Shown: positions 5,061-5,658 of the stretch, piece after piece | How positions within the stretch are numbered: position 1 is the first letter of the stretch | Layout: each line of letters starts with the position of its first letter | Assembly (NCBI GenBank): GCA_017302775.1 | Contig: JAFLDC010000196.1 | Span: forward strand, 1-5,658 | From: Sphingomonadales bacterium | Lineage (GTDB): Bacteria > Pseudomonadota > Alphaproteobacteria > Sphingomonadales > Sphingomonadaceae | Length of the DNA: 5,658 nt | Reading direction: 5' to 3' | Notes under the pieces: model-generated | Database searches by the model: none | Seen by the model: the letters and a program-made list of their open reading frames with translations, nothing else | What the model was told of the DNA's origin: nothing | Made by a program: the position numbers and the translations under genes

Positions 5061-5658
5061 AGTGGATTGTCGAGCTTGATCACCTTTTCGGTGGTCTTGC
5101 GCTTGCCGTCCCACGCCTTGCGCGGCGCGGCGAACGAAGCCAGCACCGGCGCATCGCGGCCATAGATATCCTTGAACGTCCCCATCTTGCCGCCGATGTC
5201 GGTCGCCATGGTGAAGTACATGATATAGATCGGGAAAGTCTTGGTCATCGGGACGCGGGTATATTTCCCGGTCTTGACGATCGCGACCATTTCGTCGGTG
5301 GTCTTGCCCGCGCCGAGGATGCCCATGGTCAGGCCCAGCTCGATCGCCCGTTCAGTCCGCACGCAGCCGTGGCTCAGGGCGCGGTAGGCCTGCCCGAACA
5401 GCCCACGTGACGGAGTGTCGTGGATGAAGATCGCATGCTCGTTCGGCATGTCGAGCTTGACGAAGCCCAGCGCGTTCTTCGGGCCAGGCTGCTGAACCAC
5501 GGTGATCGTGCCGTCCTTGGCCTTGGTGACCTTGTAGCCTTCGCGCGCGGCCTGGGCCGGGTTGCCATAAAGCCGGGCACCCAGTCCCTCGCCCTTGACG
5601 ATCGACTGCGGCACGGTCCAGGTCGGGTTGAACACAACGCCTTCAACCACTTCGGCCA
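5057..5658 (-). CDS. L,D-transpeptidase, YcbB/LdtD-like, 5' end off window
   Basis: The C-terminal 199 residues of an L,D-transpeptidase are visible; the frame stays open to the right edge, so the N-terminus, with any signal and peptidoglycan-binding region, is missing. A GTG at 5648-5650 is in frame but need not be the start. The visible part begins VVFNPTWTVPQSI, typical of the start of YcbB-type catalytic domains. It goes on to QQPGPKNALGFVKLDMPN, then IFIHDTPSRGLF with a conserved His, and ALSHGCVR with the catalytic Cys (codon at 5363-5365) and the preceding His. This is the LdtD (YcbB) group, which makes 3-3 crosslinks between diaminopimelate residues in the periplasm. A tail of about 60 residues follows the catalytic core (YIMYFTMATDIGG to KLDNPL), as in YcbB. 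It ends with TAG and converges with the small membrane-protein gene with a 4-base overlap. Confidence 0.93.
   Translation of the reverse strand, partial: AEVVEGVVFNPTWTVPQSIVKGEGLGARLYGNPAQAAREGYKVTKAKDGTITVVQQPGPKNALGFVKLDMPNEHAIFIHDTPSRGLFGQAYRALSHGCVRTERAIELGLTMGILGAGKTTDEMVAIVKTGKYTRVPMTKTFPIYIMYFTMATDIGGKMGTFKDIYGRDAPVLASFAAPRKAWDGKRKTTEKVIKLDNPL

Overview
The window is GC-rich DNA of about 5.7 kb, densely packed with genes. It most likely comes from an alphaproteobacterial chromosome, probably a sphingomonad (Sphingomonadales). The main reason is the IspG sequence: its N-terminal block (RPWRDIARR, then [15 protein letters not shown]) reads like sphingomonad IspG. Other support comes from a periplasmic retropepsin-like protease of the TIGR02281 type, short ATGA overlaps between genes, and promoter-like sites resembling the Caulobacter housekeeping consensus. 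The assignment is from memory of protein families, not from a search. There are no mobile elements, CRISPR arrays, tRNAs or rRNAs.

Layout. Bases 1-111 are a leader with two perfect or near-perfect hairpins and a candidate promoter. Bases 112-2468 hold a plus-strand cluster: ispG (isoprenoid precursor synthesis, MEP pathway), a six-helix membrane protein of unknown function joined by an ATGA overlap, and a membrane-anchored retropepsin-like aspartic protease 27 bases further on. An 88-base gap follows, with a nested inverted repeat that could cover the ribosome binding site of the next gene. Bases 2557-3914 hold an exported protein of unknown function with four cysteines, joined by another ATGA overlap to a GNAT acetyltransferase of the spermidine/spermine (SSAT) type. 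After a 53-base gap with a possible promoter, bases 3968-5060 hold a murein L,D-transpeptidase of the YkuD_2 (PF13645) type with a twin-arginine-like signal, then a small one-helix membrane protein. A second L,D-transpeptidase, of the YcbB/LdtD type, runs on the minus strand, enters from the right edge and meets the small gene tail to tail; their stop codons overlap.

How the genes relate. The right half is an envelope-biogenesis neighbourhood: two unrelated-looking L,D-transpeptidase families converge on a small uncharacterised membrane protein. The left half couples MEP-pathway ispG to an unknown polytopic membrane protein and a periplasmic protease. Five of the eight genes have a recognisable family. 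Three (1248-1937, 2557-3420 and 4689-5060) do not, and they are the most useful targets. I see no clear evidence of a wholly new defence or mobile system; the interesting material is the unknown envelope proteins and the control of translation starts.
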